Shown here: one piece after another, positions 43,385 through 52,512 of the stretch | Layout: every line of letters begins with the position of its first letter | How positions within the stretch are numbered: position 1 is the first letter of the stretch | DNA from: Streptomyces coelicoflavus | GTDB taxonomy: Bacteria > Actinomycetota > Actinomycetes > Streptomycetales > Streptomycetaceae | Direction: 5' to 3' | Assembly (NCBI RefSeq): GCF_003112555.1 | Contig: NZ_BEWB01000008.1 | Span: 1-64,000 of the forward strand | DNA length: 64,000 bases | The notes under the pieces: model-generated | What the model saw: only the letters and a program-made list of their open reading frames with translations | Told to the model about the DNA's origin: nothing | Database searches by the model: none | Translations under genes and position numbers: made by a program

Positions 43385-44124
43385 GCGATCTCCCTGCCCT
43401 TGGCGAGGTCGTCGTGGTTGTCGATCTCGACCCACTTGACGTCGCCGATCGGCGCCACGTCGACCTTGAAACCGCGGTTGACGAGCTCCTGGTAGCCGTC
43501 CTCGTAGTACAGCTGCGGGTCGCGCTCGAAGGTGGCCTTCAGCGCGTCGGCCAGGTCGGCGGCGGCCTCGCCCTCGATGAGGGTGACGCCGATGTACTCG
43601 CCGGTCGCCTCGGCCGGGTCCATCAGCTTGGTGATGCGCTGGACGCCCTTCTCGGGGTCGACGACGACCTTCATCTCCTCGTCGGCGAGGTTCTTCACCG
43701 TGTCGAGGGCGAGGATGATCTTCTTGCCGTCGCCGCGGGCGGCGAGCAGGGTCTTCTCGACGGAGACCGGGTGCACGGTGTCGCCGTTGGCGAGGATCAC
43801 GCCGTCCTTGAGGGCGTCACGGCCGCACCACAGGGAGTAGGCGTTGTTCCACTCCTCGGCCTTGTCGTTGTCGATCAGGGTGAGCTTGACGCCGTACTTC
43901 TGCTCCAGCGCCTCCTTGCGGTCGTACACGGCCTCCTTGCGGTAGCCGACGATGATCCCGACCTCGGTCAGGCCGACCTCGGCGAAGTTCGCCAGGGTCA
44001 GGTCCAGGACCGTGATGCTGTCCTCCGCGCCCTCGGGGCCGACCGGGACCAGTGCCTTGGGCAGGATGTCGGTGTAGGGGCGCAGACGGCGTCCGGCGCC
44101 GGCCGCCAGCACGAGGCCGATCAT
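43372..44124 (-). CDS. Sugar/polyol-phosphate nucleotidyltransferase
   Basis: The product has 250 residues; the ATG at 44124 overlaps the upstream stop (ATGA). The N-terminal signature LAAGAGRRLRPYT and PKALVPV marks NTP transferases of the RmlA/GalU/LicC fold. Later ILANGDTVHP and WVEIDNHDDLAKG are typical of phosphocholine/polyol cytidylyltransferase-like members. With two CDP-alcohol phosphotransferases beside it, a CDP-activated alcohol is the likely product. Tight overlaps show it is made together with the dehydrogenase. Confidence 0.88.
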   Translation of the reverse strand: MIGLVLAAGAGRRLRPYTDILPKALVPVGPEGAEDSITVLDLTLANFAEVGLTEVGIIVGYRKEAVYDRKEALEQKYGVKLTLIDNDKAEEWNNAYSLWCGRDALKDGVILANGDTVHPVSVEKTLLAARGDGKKIILALDTVKNLADEEMKVVVDPEKGVQRITKLMDPAEATGEYIGVTLIEGEAAADLADALKATFERDPQLYYEDGYQELVNRGFKVDVAPIGDVKWVEIDNHDDLAKGREIACLY

Positions 44125-45938
44125 GCGGGTTCTCCTTCGTCGTGTACGGCGGGTGCGCCGACCTTGTGGGCGGCGACCCAGAAGCGGATGCTCTCGACGA
44201 GCACCACGAGTGCCACGGCCACGGCGAGGACCGTGAGCGCGAGCTTGAACTGTGTGGCGGTGAGCAGCACGGCCAGCACGCAGATCACCAGCGTGCGGCC
44301 CTCGTGCCCGCCGATCGTCCGCACCAGCCACTGCGGCGGCGCGCCCGCGTCGCCGCGGATGCGGTAGACCGTGTCGTAGTGATGGTAGGCGACCGCGGCC
44401 ACCAGCCCGAAAGCCGCCGGAAGGGCCCCGTTCACGTCGGCCTTCGCGGCCAGTACGAGGACGGTGAGGTATTCGGCGGCCCGGAAGAACGGCGGGACCA
44501 GCCAGTCGAGGGCACCCTTGAGGGGGCGGGCGACGGCGAGGGCCGAAGTCAGAACGTATACAAGTGCGGCGACGAGCGGCCAGGGGCCGCCGAAACCAGT
44601 GAGCGCGGCCGTCGCGACGACGGCGGCGCCGCCGAGGAGGGCGACGGCGGGGGCGGTGAAGCCGGGCAGCCGGCGGGCGGTGGACCGCAGGCCCTTGGCG
44701 ACGGCCTCGGCGAGCGGGCCGGAGTCGGCGAGGTCGGCCAGCGCCTTGGCGGCCCGGTCGGTGCGGGTGGCCCTGCGGGTCAGCGAGCGCAGGACGCGGC
44801 CGGCGGTGGTGTAGGTCGCGGAGAACGCGCAGCCGATCAGCAGCGCGTAGAAGGTGATCCGGGGCGTGGTGAGCGCGGTCAGGACGGCGATCATCGCCCA
44901 GCGTTCACCGATCGGCAGCACGATCATGCGGCGTACCCAGACCGTCCAGCCGACGCTGTCGAGCTTGTCGGAGAGGGCGGCGGTGGGGCTGGTGTTGGCC
45001 GAGGCGTCGTGGTTGGCCTCGTTGAAGGAGAAGTCGACGACGTGCCGGCAGGTCTGGAGGACCATCGCGCCGAGGGCCAGGGCCCATACGTCGTCGCCGC
45101 CGCGGGCGGCGCCGAGGGCGAGGCCCGCGTAGTAGGCGTACTCCTTGGCGCGGTCGAAGGTGGCGTCGAGCCAGGCGCCGAGCGTGGAGTACTGCAAGGA
45201 GTAGCGGGCGAGCTGCCCGTCGGTGCAGTCGAGGACGAAGGAGGCGATGAGGAGCACGCCGGCGGCGACGAAGCCGCCGCGGGTGCCGGTGGCCGCGCAG
45301 CCGGCCGCTATGAGCGCGGTGATCAGCGAGGCGGTGGTGACCTGGTTGGGGGTCAGGCCGCGGCGCGCGCACCAGCGGGCGATGTAGCGGGAGTAGGGGC
45401 TGATGAAGAAGGTGGTGACGAAGCCGTCGCGGGCCTTGACCGCCGACTTCAGGCGTACGGCCTCGTCGTCGACGGCGGCGACGGCCTGGCGTGCCTCGTT
45501 GCGGGCCTGCGGGTCGGCGGGGACGGCGGCGACGAGGCTGCCCAGCTCGGGGCGGTGCACGTCGGCGCCGTCGGCGTCGAGAGCGGCGGTGATCCGGTCG
45601 GCGAGGCTGTCGACGGCGAGCGCGGTGCCGCCGCCCGCCGAGTTCTCGCGGGCCATCGCGCGGGTCAGCGCCTGGCGGGCGGCCGGCTGGGCGGTCACGG
45701 CGCCCGGGATCGCGGCGAGCGGGAAGCGGGGGTCGGTGAGGCCGAGGCGCAGGGCGTGCGGGTGGCCCACGAAGCGGGCGTCGACCACGGCGACCCGCTC
45801 CTCGCCCGGGACCCGGGCCAGCAGGGTCTCGGTGTCGGCGGCGCCGAGGGCGAGGTGCACGTCGAAGCCCAGGGACCGCAGCTCGCTCTCGATCGACGAA
45901 CCGGGGACCGGCTGACCGGTGAGGATGGCGGTCGGCAA
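44121..45938 (-). CDS. DUF5941 protein with CDP-alcohol phosphotransferase domain
   Basis: The product has 605 residues. The N-terminal 160 residues are soluble and look like a nucleotide-sugar/transferase-related domain (ILTGQPVPGSSIESELRSLG). The middle has the full CDP-alcohol signature DCTDGQLAR, GAWLDATFD inside a membrane region. The C-terminal DUF5941 part has several more helices (PWPLVAALVYVLTSALAVA). It is the first gene of the envelope cluster, with its stop overlapping the nucleotidyltransferase start. Likely role: membrane transfer of the CDP-activated alcohol phosphate to a lipid or polymer acceptor. Confidence 0.85.
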   Translation of the reverse strand: MPTAILTGQPVPGSSIESELRSLGFDVHLALGAADTETLLARVPGEERVAVVDARFVGHPHALRLGLTDPRFPLAAIPGAVTAQPAARQALTRAMARENSAGGGTALAVDSLADRITAALDADGADVHRPELGSLVAAVPADPQARNEARQAVAAVDDEAVRLKSAVKARDGFVTTFFISPYSRYIARWCARRGLTPNQVTTASLITALIAAGCAATGTRGGFVAAGVLLIASFVLDCTDGQLARYSLQYSTLGAWLDATFDRAKEYAYYAGLALGAARGGDDVWALALGAMVLQTCRHVVDFSFNEANHDASANTSPTAALSDKLDSVGWTVWVRRMIVLPIGERWAMIAVLTALTTPRITFYALLIGCAFSATYTTAGRVLRSLTRRATRTDRAAKALADLADSGPLAEAVAKGLRSTARRLPGFTAPAVALLGGAAVVATAALTGFGGPWPLVAALVYVLTSALAVARPLKGALDWLVPPFFRAAEYLTVLVLAAKADVNGALPAAFGLVAAVAYHHYDTVYRIRGDAGAPPQWLVRTIGGHEGRTLVICVLAVLLTATQFKLALTVLAVAVALVVLVESIRFWVAAHKVGAPAVHDEGEPA

Positions 45939-46414
45939 CCGAACTCACTCCCTGGTGCCGGCGCCTCGGCGCCGGCCTGTGCATGGTGGAACGCCCGTGC
46001 CCGGGGCGCCCGGGCGGCATGTCGGCAGAGGTTATCGGATGCCGGGAACGCCGTGTTCACCGCCCGTTTCACGGTCGGTCGACGCCGCTTGCACCCACCT
46101 TCGCCGCGATCATCATTGTGGATCCGGGCCCCGTCCCACAAACCGCGCTCCCAGACCGGGCATCGCGGACATCGCACAGTGTCGGCACTTGTTCGCACAG
46201 GGTCAGGACCGCCCTCGGCGAAGCGTGCCCCCATACGGCGGACGAAGCGCCTCCGATTGCCCCGCAACACGCTGACCTGCGGAACGTTTCCCCAGGTCAG
46301 GGCACATGACAACGGTGTTCAGTGCCGCGTTGCCGGATACCCCCTACCCGTAGTTGACTGTCATCCGGGCGCCGGAGGGCCGGACGCCCCTGCGGACAAG
46401 GAGGCGGCTTTCCC
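45939..46414. other. Divergent intergenic region, no gene seen
   Basis: 476 bases between the DUF5941 gene (minus) and the CDF gene (plus). It should hold both promoters. No conserved RNA or repeat recognised. An AAGGAGG site ends about 10 bases before the CDF start. Confidence 0.5.
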
Positions 46415-47353
46415 ATGGGGGCTGGGCACGATCACGGGCACGCACACGGAGGGCACAGCGGCGGGACGGTGACCGCCGCGTACCGGGGCCGGCTGCGGGT
46501 GGCGCTGGCGATCACCCTCACGGTCATGGTCGTGGAGATCGTCGGCGGTCTGGTCGCCGACTCGCTCGCGCTGATCGCCGATGCCGCGCACATGGCGACG
46601 GACGCCCTGGGGCTCGGCATGGCCCTGCTGGCCGTCCACTTCGCGAGCCGCCCGCCGAGCGACCGCCGCACCTTCGGCTACGCCCGCGCCGAGATCCTGG
46701 CCGCCCTGGCCAACTGTCTGTTGCTGCTCGGGGTCGGCGGCTACGTCCTGTACGAGGCGGTCGACCGCTTCATCACGCCGGCCGACACCGCGGGCGGGCC
46801 GACCGTCGTCTTCGGCGCGATCGGCCTGGTGGCGAACATGGTGTCGCTGTCGCTGCTGATGCGCGGCCAGAAGGAGAGCCTGAACGTGCGGGGCGCCTTC
46901 CTGGAGGTGGCGGCCGACGCGCTGGGCTCCCTGGCGGTGATCGTCTCGGCGCTGGTCATCCTGGCCACGGGCTGGCAGCCCGCCGACCCGATCGCGTCGC
47001 TGCTGATCGGTCTGATGATCGTGCCGCGTACCTTGCGGTTGCTGCGCGAGACCCTGGACGTGCTCCTCGAGGCGGCCCCCAAGGGCGTGGACATCGCCGA
47101 GGTGCGCGCGCACATACTGGCGCTGGACGGCGTCGAGGACGTACACGACCTGCACGCCTGGACCATCACCTCGGGCATGCCCGTGCTGTCGGCGCACGTG
47201 GTGGTCGACGGCGAGGCGCTGAGCGCGATCGGCCACGAGAAGATGCTCCACAAGTTGCAGGGCTGCCTCGGCGACCACTTCGACGTGGAGCACTGCACGT
47301 TCCAGCTGGAGCCCAGCGGTCACGCGGAGCACGAGGCGCGGTTGTGCCATTGA
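46415..47353 (+). CDS. Cation diffusion facilitator (zinc/metal exporter)
   Basis: The product has 312 residues with six membrane helices. An N-terminal His-rich tail (GHDHGHAHGGH) binds metal. Transport-site residues are in DSLALIADAAHMATDALG and in EVAADALGSLAVI. A cytoplasmic C-terminal domain follows (VHDLHAWTITSGMPVLSAHV). This is a CzcD/ZitB-type Zn2+/H+ antiporter. The second half-site has Ala where His is common, which could shift metal choice. It is monocistronic. Confidence 0.93.
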   Translation: MGAGHDHGHAHGGHSGGTVTAAYRGRLRVALAITLTVMVVEIVGGLVADSLALIADAAHMATDALGLGMALLAVHFASRPPSDRRTFGYARAEILAALANCLLLLGVGGYVLYEAVDRFITPADTAGGPTVVFGAIGLVANMVSLSLLMRGQKESLNVRGAFLEVAADALGSLAVIVSALVILATGWQPADPIASLLIGLMIVPRTLRLLRETLDVLLEAAPKGVDIAEVRAHILALDGVEDVHDLHAWTITSGMPVLSAHVVVDGEALSAIGHEKMLHKLQGCLGDHFDVEHCTFQLEPSGHAEHEARLCH

Positions 47354-47660
47354 GGCCCGGCAGGACGCGCCGGGGCCGGTGAACCGTCCAGGGCTCCGGG
47401 GGGCGCGCACGCACGGGGACGCGCTGTCGCACGCCCCCGTCCGCTTCCGGTCCGCCGCGATGCCTCCGGGAGGCCGGGGGCCGGGGGTTCCGGTGGGGCG
47501 ACGCCGGGAATGATCTTCCATCGGACCCCTGCTCGGTGTCCGACCGGCCACCCCCGGTGCCCGTGCGGGCACCCGGGACATGCGGGTGTGCCGGGAAGTG
47601 CCGAGAGTGCCGGATTCGTACGGCACACTTGGGGCGCGAGGACCGATGTGAAGGATGGGT
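47354..47660. other. Intergenic region upstream of idi
   Basis: 307 bases, GC-rich, no gene recognised. The part near 47600-47650 (ttcgtacggcacacttggggcgc) is the probable promoter area for idi. Confidence 0.4.
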
Positions 47661-48254
47661 ATGCCGATCACTCCTGCCACCGCGACGCCCAGCTCGTCGA
47701 ACGGCACCGCAGACGCGATTTTGCTGGAACTGGTCGACGAGGACGGCGTGACGATCGGCACCGCGGAGAAGCTCTCCGCACACCAGCCGCCGGGGCGGTT
47801 GCACCGCGCCTTCTCCGTGTTCCTCTTCGACGAGCGGGGGCGGCTGCTGCTCCAGCAGCGGGCGCTGGGCAAGTACCACTCCCCCGGTGTGTGGTCCAAC
47901 ACCTGCTGCGGCCACCCCTACCCGGGTGAGGCCCCCTTCGCGGCCGCGGCCAGGCGGACGTACGAGGAGCTGGGGGTGTCGCCCTCCCTGCTCGCCGAGG
48001 CGGGCACGGTGCGCTACAACCACCCCGACCCGGCCTCGGGGCTGGTCGAGCAGGAGTACAACCACCTCTTCGTCGGCCTGGTGCAGGCCGGGCTGCGCGC
48101 GGACCCGGAGGAAGTGGCGGAGACGGTCTTCGTGTCCCCGGCGGAGCTGGCCGAGCGGCACGCGAAGGACACCTTCTCGGCGTGGTTCATGACGGTGCTG
48201 GACGCGGCCCGGCCGGCCGTCCGCGAGCTGACGGGCCCGTCCGCGGGCTGGTGA
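47661..48254 (+). CDS. idi: Isopentenyl-diphosphate delta-isomerase, type 1
   Basis: The product has 197 residues; the ATG at 47661 has AAGGATGG upstream, and an ATG two codons earlier (47655) is possible. The Nudix-like catalytic Cys is in WSNTCCGHPYPGE and the Glu in EQEYNHLF. RRTYEELG and HRAFSVFLFD are also typical. It interconverts IPP and DMAPP, so it complements the MEP genes of the hopanoid operon 9 kb away. It is convergent with the ATPase gene across a strong terminator. Confidence 0.96.
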   Translation: MPITPATATPSSSNGTADAILLELVDEDGVTIGTAEKLSAHQPPGRLHRAFSVFLFDERGRLLLQQRALGKYHSPGVWSNTCCGHPYPGEAPFAAAARRTYEELGVSPSLLAEAGTVRYNHPDPASGLVEQEYNHLFVGLVQAGLRADPEEVAETVFVSPAELAERHAKDTFSAWFMTVLDAARPAVRELTGPSAGW

Positions 48255-48291
48255 GCGGGGTCCTCCGCGGGGGCCCGCCGCAGCGGGTCCT

Positions 48292-48329
48292 GCCGCGGGG
48301 GGCCTGTGGCGGAGCGGGCCCCCCGCGGC
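48292..48329. terminator. Strong bidirectional terminator
   Basis: 13-bp stem GCCGCGGGGGGCC / GGCCCCCCGCGGC with a 12-base loop, between convergent idi and the anti-sigma-type ATPase gene. Confidence 0.8.
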
Positions 48330-48334
48330 GGGTC

Positions 48335-48787
48335 CTATCGCGGGGTGTGCTTGAGCGGCAGGGCGGCCCAGATCACCTTGCCGCCGCTCGCGGTGTGGGC
48401 GACGTCGCAGGCCCCGCCCGCCTCCCGGGTGACCTCCCGGACCAGCAGCAGACCGCGCCCGCCGGTGCGGCCGTGGTCGGTCTCCAGGGCGGTCGGGCGG
48501 TAGGGGTGGTCGTCCTCCACGGCCACCCGCACCCACTCGGGCCCGACGGCGACCTCCACGGCGAGCACCGGCGAGAGCACGGCCGCGTGCCGGACCGCGT
48601 TCGTGACCAGTTCCGAGACGATCAGCAGCAGCGCCTGCGTCACGTCGTCGGAGACCGGCACCCCCTGGCGGGTCAGCAGGTCGCGCACGGCGTGCCGGGC
48701 CTGCGGGACCGAGGCGTCCACGGCGGGGGCGGTGAACCGCCAGACGCCTTCGTACGGCAGCGGCCCGGCGGGCCCGGTCTCGTCCAT
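48335..48787 (-). CDS. Anti-sigma-factor-type ATP-binding protein (HATPase_c_2)
   Basis: The product has 150 residues from an ATG at 48787; an in-frame GTG at 48820 would add 11. GHKL blocks are visible: SELVTNAVRHA (N box), VRVAVEDDHPYRP (G1) and GRGLLLVREV (G2). This is the RsbW/SpoIIAB-like fold very common in Streptomyces, probably binding a sigma factor or anti-anti-sigma factor. No partner gene lies beside it. Confidence 0.9.
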   Translation of the reverse strand: MDETGPAGPLPYEGVWRFTAPAVDASVPQARHAVRDLLTRQGVPVSDDVTQALLLIVSELVTNAVRHAAVLSPVLAVEVAVGPEWVRVAVEDDHPYRPTALETDHGRTGGRGLLLVREVTREAGGACDVAHTASGGKVIWAALPLKHTPR

Positions 48788-49007
48788 CGTCCGGTCGCCA
48801 CCCCTGGGCTCGATAGTCACCACACCCCGAGTGTTGGTAACCCGCCGGGCCGCACTCGGGGACTGAACACAAGTCAGCAAATATCGAGCGTTTTCTGATC
48901 GTTGACGCATGACACGCGACCGTTACTGTCCCGACTGACGCCCGCCTGCCCGCCGTCCGTCCGCCCGGCCGCCCGCAGTGGACGGGCCGGTGGATAACAT
49001 CCGGTCC

Positions 49008-49763
49008 ATGGAGCCGCAGCTGTTGCACCGGGTCGCCGACTCGGTCGCCACCGTCGTCGTCCACCACCCGGCCAAGCGCAACGCGATGACGGCCGAGATG
49101 TGGCGGGCGCTGCCCCGTGTCCTCGACGGCTTGGCCGCGGATCCGGGGGTGCGGGCGCTGGTGCTCACCGGTGAGGGCGCCACGTTCTGCGCCGGGGCCG
49201 ACATCTCGACCCTGCGCGAGTCGGCCGAGGAGGCGCAAGGGCTGGCGGTACGGGCGGAGGAGGCCCTCGCCGCGTTCCCCAAGCCGACGCTGGCGGCGGT
49301 CCGGGGGCACTGCGTGGGCGGCGGGGCGCAGTTGGCGGCCGCGTGCGACCTGCGGTTCGCCGAGGAGACGGCGCTGTTCGGGGTGACCCCGGCCAAGCTG
49401 GGGGTCGTGTACCCGGCGTCCGCGACCCGGCGGCTGGTGGCGCTGACGGGGCCCGCCACCGCGAAGTACCTGCTGTTCAGCGGTGAGTTGATCGACGCGG
49501 CGCGGGCGCTGCGCACCGGTCTGGTGGACGAGGTGCTGCCGGAGGGCGAACTCGGCAAGCGGGTCGCGGAGTTCACCCGGGTGCTGACGTCCCGCTCGCT
49601 GCTGACGCAGTCCGCGGCGAAGGAGTTCGCGAACGGACGCACCGACCGGGACGCCCACTGGACCGCGCAGGCACGCGGCAGCGGCGACACCGCCGAGGGC
49701 GTCGCCGCCTTCCTGGAACGCAGGCAGCCGCGCTTCGGCTGGAGCGGGCCTACGTCCGGATGA
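49008..49763 (+). CDS. Enoyl-CoA hydratase/isomerase family protein
   Basis: The product has 251 residues from the ATG at 49008; a GTG at 48990 is possible. The crotonase fold shows KRNAMTAEMW, the first oxyanion-hole block TFCAGADIS, and the second GHCVGGGAQLAAACDLRFA. The usual catalytic Glu region reads FGVTPAKLGVVYPAS, so one of the two hydratase acids may be absent. It may be an isomerase or other crotonase. Its 3' end overlaps the convergent DJ-1 gene by 14 bases. Confidence 0.9.
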   Translation: MEPQLLHRVADSVATVVVHHPAKRNAMTAEMWRALPRVLDGLAADPGVRALVLTGEGATFCAGADISTLRESAEEAQGLAVRAEEALAAFPKPTLAAVRGHCVGGGAQLAAACDLRFAEETALFGVTPAKLGVVYPASATRRLVALTGPATAKYLLFSGELIDAARALRTGLVDEVLPEGELGKRVAEFTRVLTSRSLLTQSAAKEFANGRTDRDAHWTAQARGSGDTAEGVAAFLERRQPRFGWSGPTSG

Positions 49764-50385
49764 ACCGGCTCCGGCCGCGGAGCTTCTCGACGATGTGCGC
49801 GGGCGCCTTGGCCGGCGATCCGGCGTCGTAGGGCGGCTGGGGGTCGTACTCGGTCAGGAGCTGCACCGCCTGCGCGTGCTCGTCGCCGGCGATCCGGCCG
49901 AGCAGGGTCAGCCCCATGTCGATGCCGGAGGAGACACCGGCCGCGGTGACGTACTTGCCGTCGGTGACGACCCGTTCCCCGGTCGGCTCGGCGCCGTACC
50001 GCTTCAGGAAGTCCAGGGCCAGCCAGTGCGAGGTGGCGCGGCGCCCCTCCAGCAGCCCGGCGGCGGCGAGCAGCAGGGAACCGGTGCACACCGACGTGGT
50101 CCAGGTGCTGGTGGCGTCGGCGGCGCGCAGCCAGTCCAGCAGGGTCTCGTTCTCCATCTGCGGGCTCTGGCCGGGCCCGCCGGGGACGACGACGATGTCG
50201 GGGGCGGGCACGTCCGCCAGGGTCCGGTCGGCGGTGAGCGCGAGGTTCCCGGTGTCGGTGCGGACGGGGCCGGTGTGCTCGGCGACGAAGACGGTCTCCG
50301 CGTCCGGGAGACGGCCGAGTGTCTCGTAGGGGCCCACGGCGTCGAGGGCGGTGAAGCGGTCGAAGAGGACGACGGCGATCTGCAC
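49750..50385 (-). CDS. DJ-1/PfpI family protein (isonitrile-hydratase-like)
   Basis: The product has 211 residues; the GTG at 50385 follows GGAAGGAA. The fold is class I glutamine amidotransferase-like with the nucleophile elbow in TSVCTGSLLLAAAG. VVLFDRFTALDAVGPYE and VVVPGGPG are typical of the InhA / ThiJ group. It lies 49 bases downstream of the GlxA regulator, whose own N-terminal half is the same fold. The pair is probably one unit in which the regulator controls the enzyme. Confidence 0.88.
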   Translation of the reverse strand: MQIAVVLFDRFTALDAVGPYETLGRLPDAETVFVAEHTGPVRTDTGNLALTADRTLADVPAPDIVVVPGGPGQSPQMENETLLDWLRAADATSTWTTSVCTGSLLLAAAGLLEGRRATSHWLALDFLKRYGAEPTGERVVTDGKYVTAAGVSSGIDMGLTLLGRIAGDEHAQAVQLLTEYDPQPPYDAGSPAKAPAHIVEKLRGRSRFIRT

Positions 50386-50434
50386 GTTCTTCCTTCCGGG
50401 GTCGGTTCGGTGGACGACGGTGCGTGTACGGGTC

Positions 50435-51412
50435 TCAGTGGGCCGGGGCGGGCCGGAAGCGGCGGCGGTACTCCGCCGGTGAGGTGCCGAGCGCCTTGAC
50501 GAAGGCGCGGCGCATGGCCTCCGTCGTGCCGTAGCCGCTGGCCCGGGAGACCTCCTCGACGCCGTCGCCGGTGTCCTCGAGGAGCCTGCGGGCGTGCTCC
50601 AGACGGACCCGGTCGACGTAGCGGCCCGGCGTGGTGCCGGTCTCCGCCCGGAAGGCGCGGGCGAAGTGGCGCGGTGAGAGGCTGGCGCGGGCGGCGAGGG
50701 ACTCGACGCCCAGATCCGCGCCGGGGTGTTCGGTGATCCACTGCTGGATCTCCCGCAGCGGCTCACGGTGCGCGCTCTGGGCGGCGAGCTGGGCGCTGAA
50801 CTGGGCCTGGTTCCCGGGCCTGCGCAGGAACACCACGAGGTGCCGGGCGACGGTCAGGGCGACGTCCCGGCCCAGGTCCTCCTCCACCAGGGCGAGGGCG
50901 AGGTCGATGCCGGAGGTGACACCGGCGGACGTGGCCACGTTCCCGTCCCGGATGTAGATGGGGTCGGGGTCGACGTCCACGGCCGGGTGGTCGCGGGCGA
51001 GCCGGCCGCTGTAGGCCCAGTGGGTGGTGACGCGGCGGCCGTCCAGCAGCCCCGCCCGGGCCAGCAGGATCGCGCCGGTGCAGACGGAGACCAGGCGCCG
51101 GGCCCGCGGCCCGTGCCCGCGCAGCCAGTCGGTCAGGCGCGGGTCGGGGTCCCGGGTGCCCTGTCCGCCGGGGACGACCAGGGTGTCCGGCTCCGGCGCG
51201 TCGGCGAGAGCATGGTCCGGTACGACGGTCAGACCGCTGGACGTGCGCACGGGAGCACCGTCCAGCGTGGCCGTGCGGATGCGGTACGTGCCCGGCGTGT
51301 GCTTCTCGGCGCCCGCGAAGACCTCCACGGGGCCGGTGACGTCGAGACTCTGCACGTCGTCGAAGAGGAGTACCAGTACGGTCCGCCCGGCCGGCCGGGT
51401 TCGCTGCGCCAT
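50435..51412 (-). CDS. GlxA-family AraC-type transcriptional regulator
   Basis: The product has 325 residues. The N-terminal 190 residues are a DJ-1/PfpI domain (VLLFDDVQSLDVTGPVEVFA, VVPGGQGTRD, SVCTGAILLA). The C-terminal 110 are an AraC DNA-binding domain (LAARASLSPRHFARAFRAET, YVDRVRLEHARRLL). It is divergent from the SCO6745-family gene and upstream of the DJ-1 enzyme, so it probably regulates one or both. Confidence 0.93.
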   Translation of the reverse strand: MAQRTRPAGRTVLVLLFDDVQSLDVTGPVEVFAGAEKHTPGTYRIRTATLDGAPVRTSSGLTVVPDHALADAPEPDTLVVPGGQGTRDPDPRLTDWLRGHGPRARRLVSVCTGAILLARAGLLDGRRVTTHWAYSGRLARDHPAVDVDPDPIYIRDGNVATSAGVTSGIDLALALVEEDLGRDVALTVARHLVVFLRRPGNQAQFSAQLAAQSAHREPLREIQQWITEHPGADLGVESLAARASLSPRHFARAFRAETGTTPGRYVDRVRLEHARRLLEDTGDGVEEVSRASGYGTTEAMRRAFVKALGTSPAEYRRRFRPAPAH

Positions 51413-51525
51413 GCCGTCGATTCTTCGTCCCCCGTCCGATGGCCGCAATGACGAGAATCCCACCTTTCCTGCCATGGCCCGCGCGGACCTCCAGGACGTA
51501 CTGAGCGGTTGGTAACCTGCGTGGT

Positions 51526-52395
51526 ATGACCACTGCCGCACTCGACGCACGCGCGGGCCGCCGCTGCCACAACGCGCTCAACTCGCTGCACTCGACGCAC
51601 TACTTCTCCCCCGACCTGGGCCGGGAGCTGGGTGCCCTCGGGGTCACCGACGCCCGGGCCGTCAACTTCGCGGTGCGGGCCGCCGCGCTGGGCGCGGTCG
51701 GCGCCGGCGTCGTGACGGCGGCGTTCTACAACTACAAGCACGACCTGGTCGCCCGGCACGTTCCCGCCGTGTGGGAGAAGGTCACTCCGCAGCAGGCCCT
51801 GGCGGCACGCCTGCGCGCCGTCGACGCGACGCTGCGCCGGCTGCTGGGCGCGCAGGCCGTGGCGTCGGCCGAGATGGCGGAGGCCGCCGAGCTGGCCCTG
51901 CGTGCCGCCGGGGGCTGCTCGCGCAGTGCCCGCCCGCTCTACTCGGCCCACGCGGACCTGCCCGTGCCCGACGCCCCGCACCTGGCCCTCTGGCACGCGG
52001 CGACGCTGCTGCGCGAGCACCGCGGCGACGGCCACCTCGCCGCGCTGACGACCGCTGGACTGGACGGTCTGGAGGCGCTGGTGACGCACACCGCGACCGG
52101 CAAGGGCATGGCACCGAAGTGGATCCTCAGCACGCGGGGCTGGACCCAGGAGGAGTGGGACGCGGCCACCGGCCGGCTGCGCGAGCGGGGGATCGTCGAC
52201 GCGGCGGGCGAGCTGACCGAGGAGGGCACGGCCCTGCGCGAGGGGATCGAGCGGGAGACCGACCGGCTCGACGCTGCCCCCTACGCGCACCTGGGAGCGG
52301 AGGGCGTGGCGCGCCTGACGGAACTCGGGTCGGCTTTCGCCCGTGCGGCGCTCGAGGCGGGTGCCTTCCCCGCGGACCTGCTCGCCAAGCGCTGA
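51526..52395 (+). CDS. SCO6745 family protein (SalK-like)
   Basis: The product has 289 residues. Conserved start NALNSLHSTHYFSPD and AAFYNYKHDLVARHVPAVWE identify the actinobacterial SCO6745/SalK family. These are all-helical proteins with winged-helix-like features (STRGWTQEEWDAATGRLRER, DAAGELTEEG). The biochemical role is not established. It is divergent from the GlxA regulator with 113 bases between. Confidence 0.9.
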   Translation: MTTAALDARAGRRCHNALNSLHSTHYFSPDLGRELGALGVTDARAVNFAVRAAALGAVGAGVVTAAFYNYKHDLVARHVPAVWEKVTPQQALAARLRAVDATLRRLLGAQAVASAEMAEAAELALRAAGGCSRSARPLYSAHADLPVPDAPHLALWHAATLLREHRGDGHLAALTTAGLDGLEALVTHTATGKGMAPKWILSTRGWTQEEWDAATGRLRERGIVDAAGELTEEGTALREGIERETDRLDAAPYAHLGAEGVARLTELGSAFARAALEAGAFPADLLAKR

Positions 52396-52470
52396 CGCGC
52401 CGTCGACACGCCCGGGCAGGCACGGGGCACGCACGGGAGGGCATACGGCGCCGGTACGGAGGTACCCGTA

Positions 52471-52499
52471 CGTCTGCCGGCCGGGGCGGCCGGCAGACG
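52471..52499. terminator. Hairpin between the SCO6745-family gene and the LPFR gene
   Basis: 12-bp perfect stem CGTCTGCCGGCC / GGCCGGCAGACG with a 5-base loop. It ends 13 bases before the LPFR start and one base before its AAGGGG site, so it may also act as a leader structure. Confidence 0.65.
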
Positions 52500-52512
52500 A
52501 AAGGGGCAACTC

